From Verrucomicrobiota bacterium (GTDB lineage: Bacteria; Verrucomicrobiota; Verrucomicrobiia; Verrucomicrobiales; Akkermansiaceae), in NCBI GenBank assembly GCA_026397695.1, contig JAPLUJ010000696.1, positions 1 to 6,041 of the forward strand: a stretch of DNA of 6,041 nucleotides, in the 5' to 3' direction. This document shows positions 5,702-6,041 of the stretch, piece by piece. Each line of letters begins with the position of its first letter. Positions within the stretch are counted from its first letter, which is position 1. The notes beneath the pieces are model-generated. The model did not search any database, was not told the DNA's origin, and saw only the letters and a program-made list of their open reading frames with translations. A program made the translations under genes and the position numbers.

Positions 5702-6041
5702 ATGCATACTCCATCTTTCCGCCGCAAGCGCGGCTTCACCTTGGTCGAACTCCTCGTTGTCATCGCGATCATCGCGGTGCTGGCCGCTGCGGGATTTGCC
5801 GCCGGTCAAGCCGCCATTCAACGAGCCAGAAAAGTCACTGCCCTCAACACCTGCACCGCCCTCTAAAACGCAGTCACCAATTTTTTCACCGAGTATGGCT
5901 GCATGCCCAAGGACCTGAGCGACGATCCGGCCACTCCGTTGAACACGAAAACCGACATCGAGTTCCTCAACGTGTTGCTGGGCCTGCCCGAAACCTCCAA
6001 CCCTCCATTGAACACCCGGTCGATCAAATTCCTCACCGTCA
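5702..6041 (+). pseudogene. Type IV prepilin-like (pseudopilin) protein, interrupted by an in-frame TAA; partial at window end
   Basis: The start MHTPSFRRKRG is a short basic leader. It is followed by FTLVELLVVIAIIAVLAAAG, the class III prepilin signal: the peptidase would cut after G11, methylate F12, and need E16 (position +5 of the mature protein). The hydrophobic helix would anchor the protein in the inner membrane and build a pseudopilus or type II secretion-like filament. After residue 54 (…LNTCTAL) a TAA at 5864-5866 stops translation. The same frame then continues without another stop for 58 codons to the window edge with sensible pilin-like sequence (NAVTNFFTEYGCMPKD, later FLNVLLGLPETSNPPLNTRS). 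A single C-to-T change of CAA (Gln) to TAA explains this. The gene is therefore a recent pseudogene, a strain-specific nonsense allele, or a sequence error. The true 3' end is outside the window. Confidence 0.88.

Noticed and set aside
5864..5866. Readthrough or recoding of TAA in the prepilin gene
   Set aside because: TAA is used as a normal stop by other genes in the window (for example the DUF177 gene and the P-loop gene), and there is no recoding signal, so a point mutation or error is simpler.

Overview
The window most likely comes from a GC-rich member of the Verrucomicrobiota. The main clues are a prepilin with the FTLVELLVVIAII signature common in that phylum, the DUF177 (YceD-like)–rpmF pair, a zeta-toxin-type pair, and a short 'CTGTAGCGGCGG…CTATGACCG' repeat of a kind I associate with verrucomicrobial genomes. 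The taxonomic call is an inference from gene character, not a database result.

All genes but one lie on the minus strand. From the right end leftwards (in transcription order) they are: an RNase R gene (rnr) with a broken reading frame; a small antitoxin-like protein coupled to a severely shortened zeta-toxin/P-loop protein; nuoF, the NADH-binding subunit of respiratory complex I; a two-copy palindromic repeat; a small two-helix membrane protein with a Cys-Gly-Cys motif and no usable start in frame; about 290 bp without a recognised gene; and the ribosome-linked pair DUF177–rpmF. On the plus strand at the right end, divergent from rnr, is a type IV prepilin-like gene with an in-frame TAA after its N-terminal helix. 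Its reading frame then stays open to the window edge.

The intact genes are housekeeping: ribosomal protein L32, its usual DUF177 partner and NuoF. Mixed among them are four loci that look damaged: the rnr frameshift, the prepilin nonsense codon, the shortened P-loop toxin and the start-less membrane protein. nuoF stands alone, without nuoE before it or nuoG after it, and its last codons and stop lie inside the repeat, so the locus looks like a rearrangement junction. Two of the lesions (rnr and the membrane protein) can each be repaired by removing one base within or beside an alternating-GC run, so sequencing or assembly error has to be excluded before calling them pseudogenes.

I saw no CRISPR array, tRNA, rRNA, intact transposase or clearly novel multi-gene system. 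The most interesting signals are the repeat-supplied end of nuoF and the concentration of broken genes.
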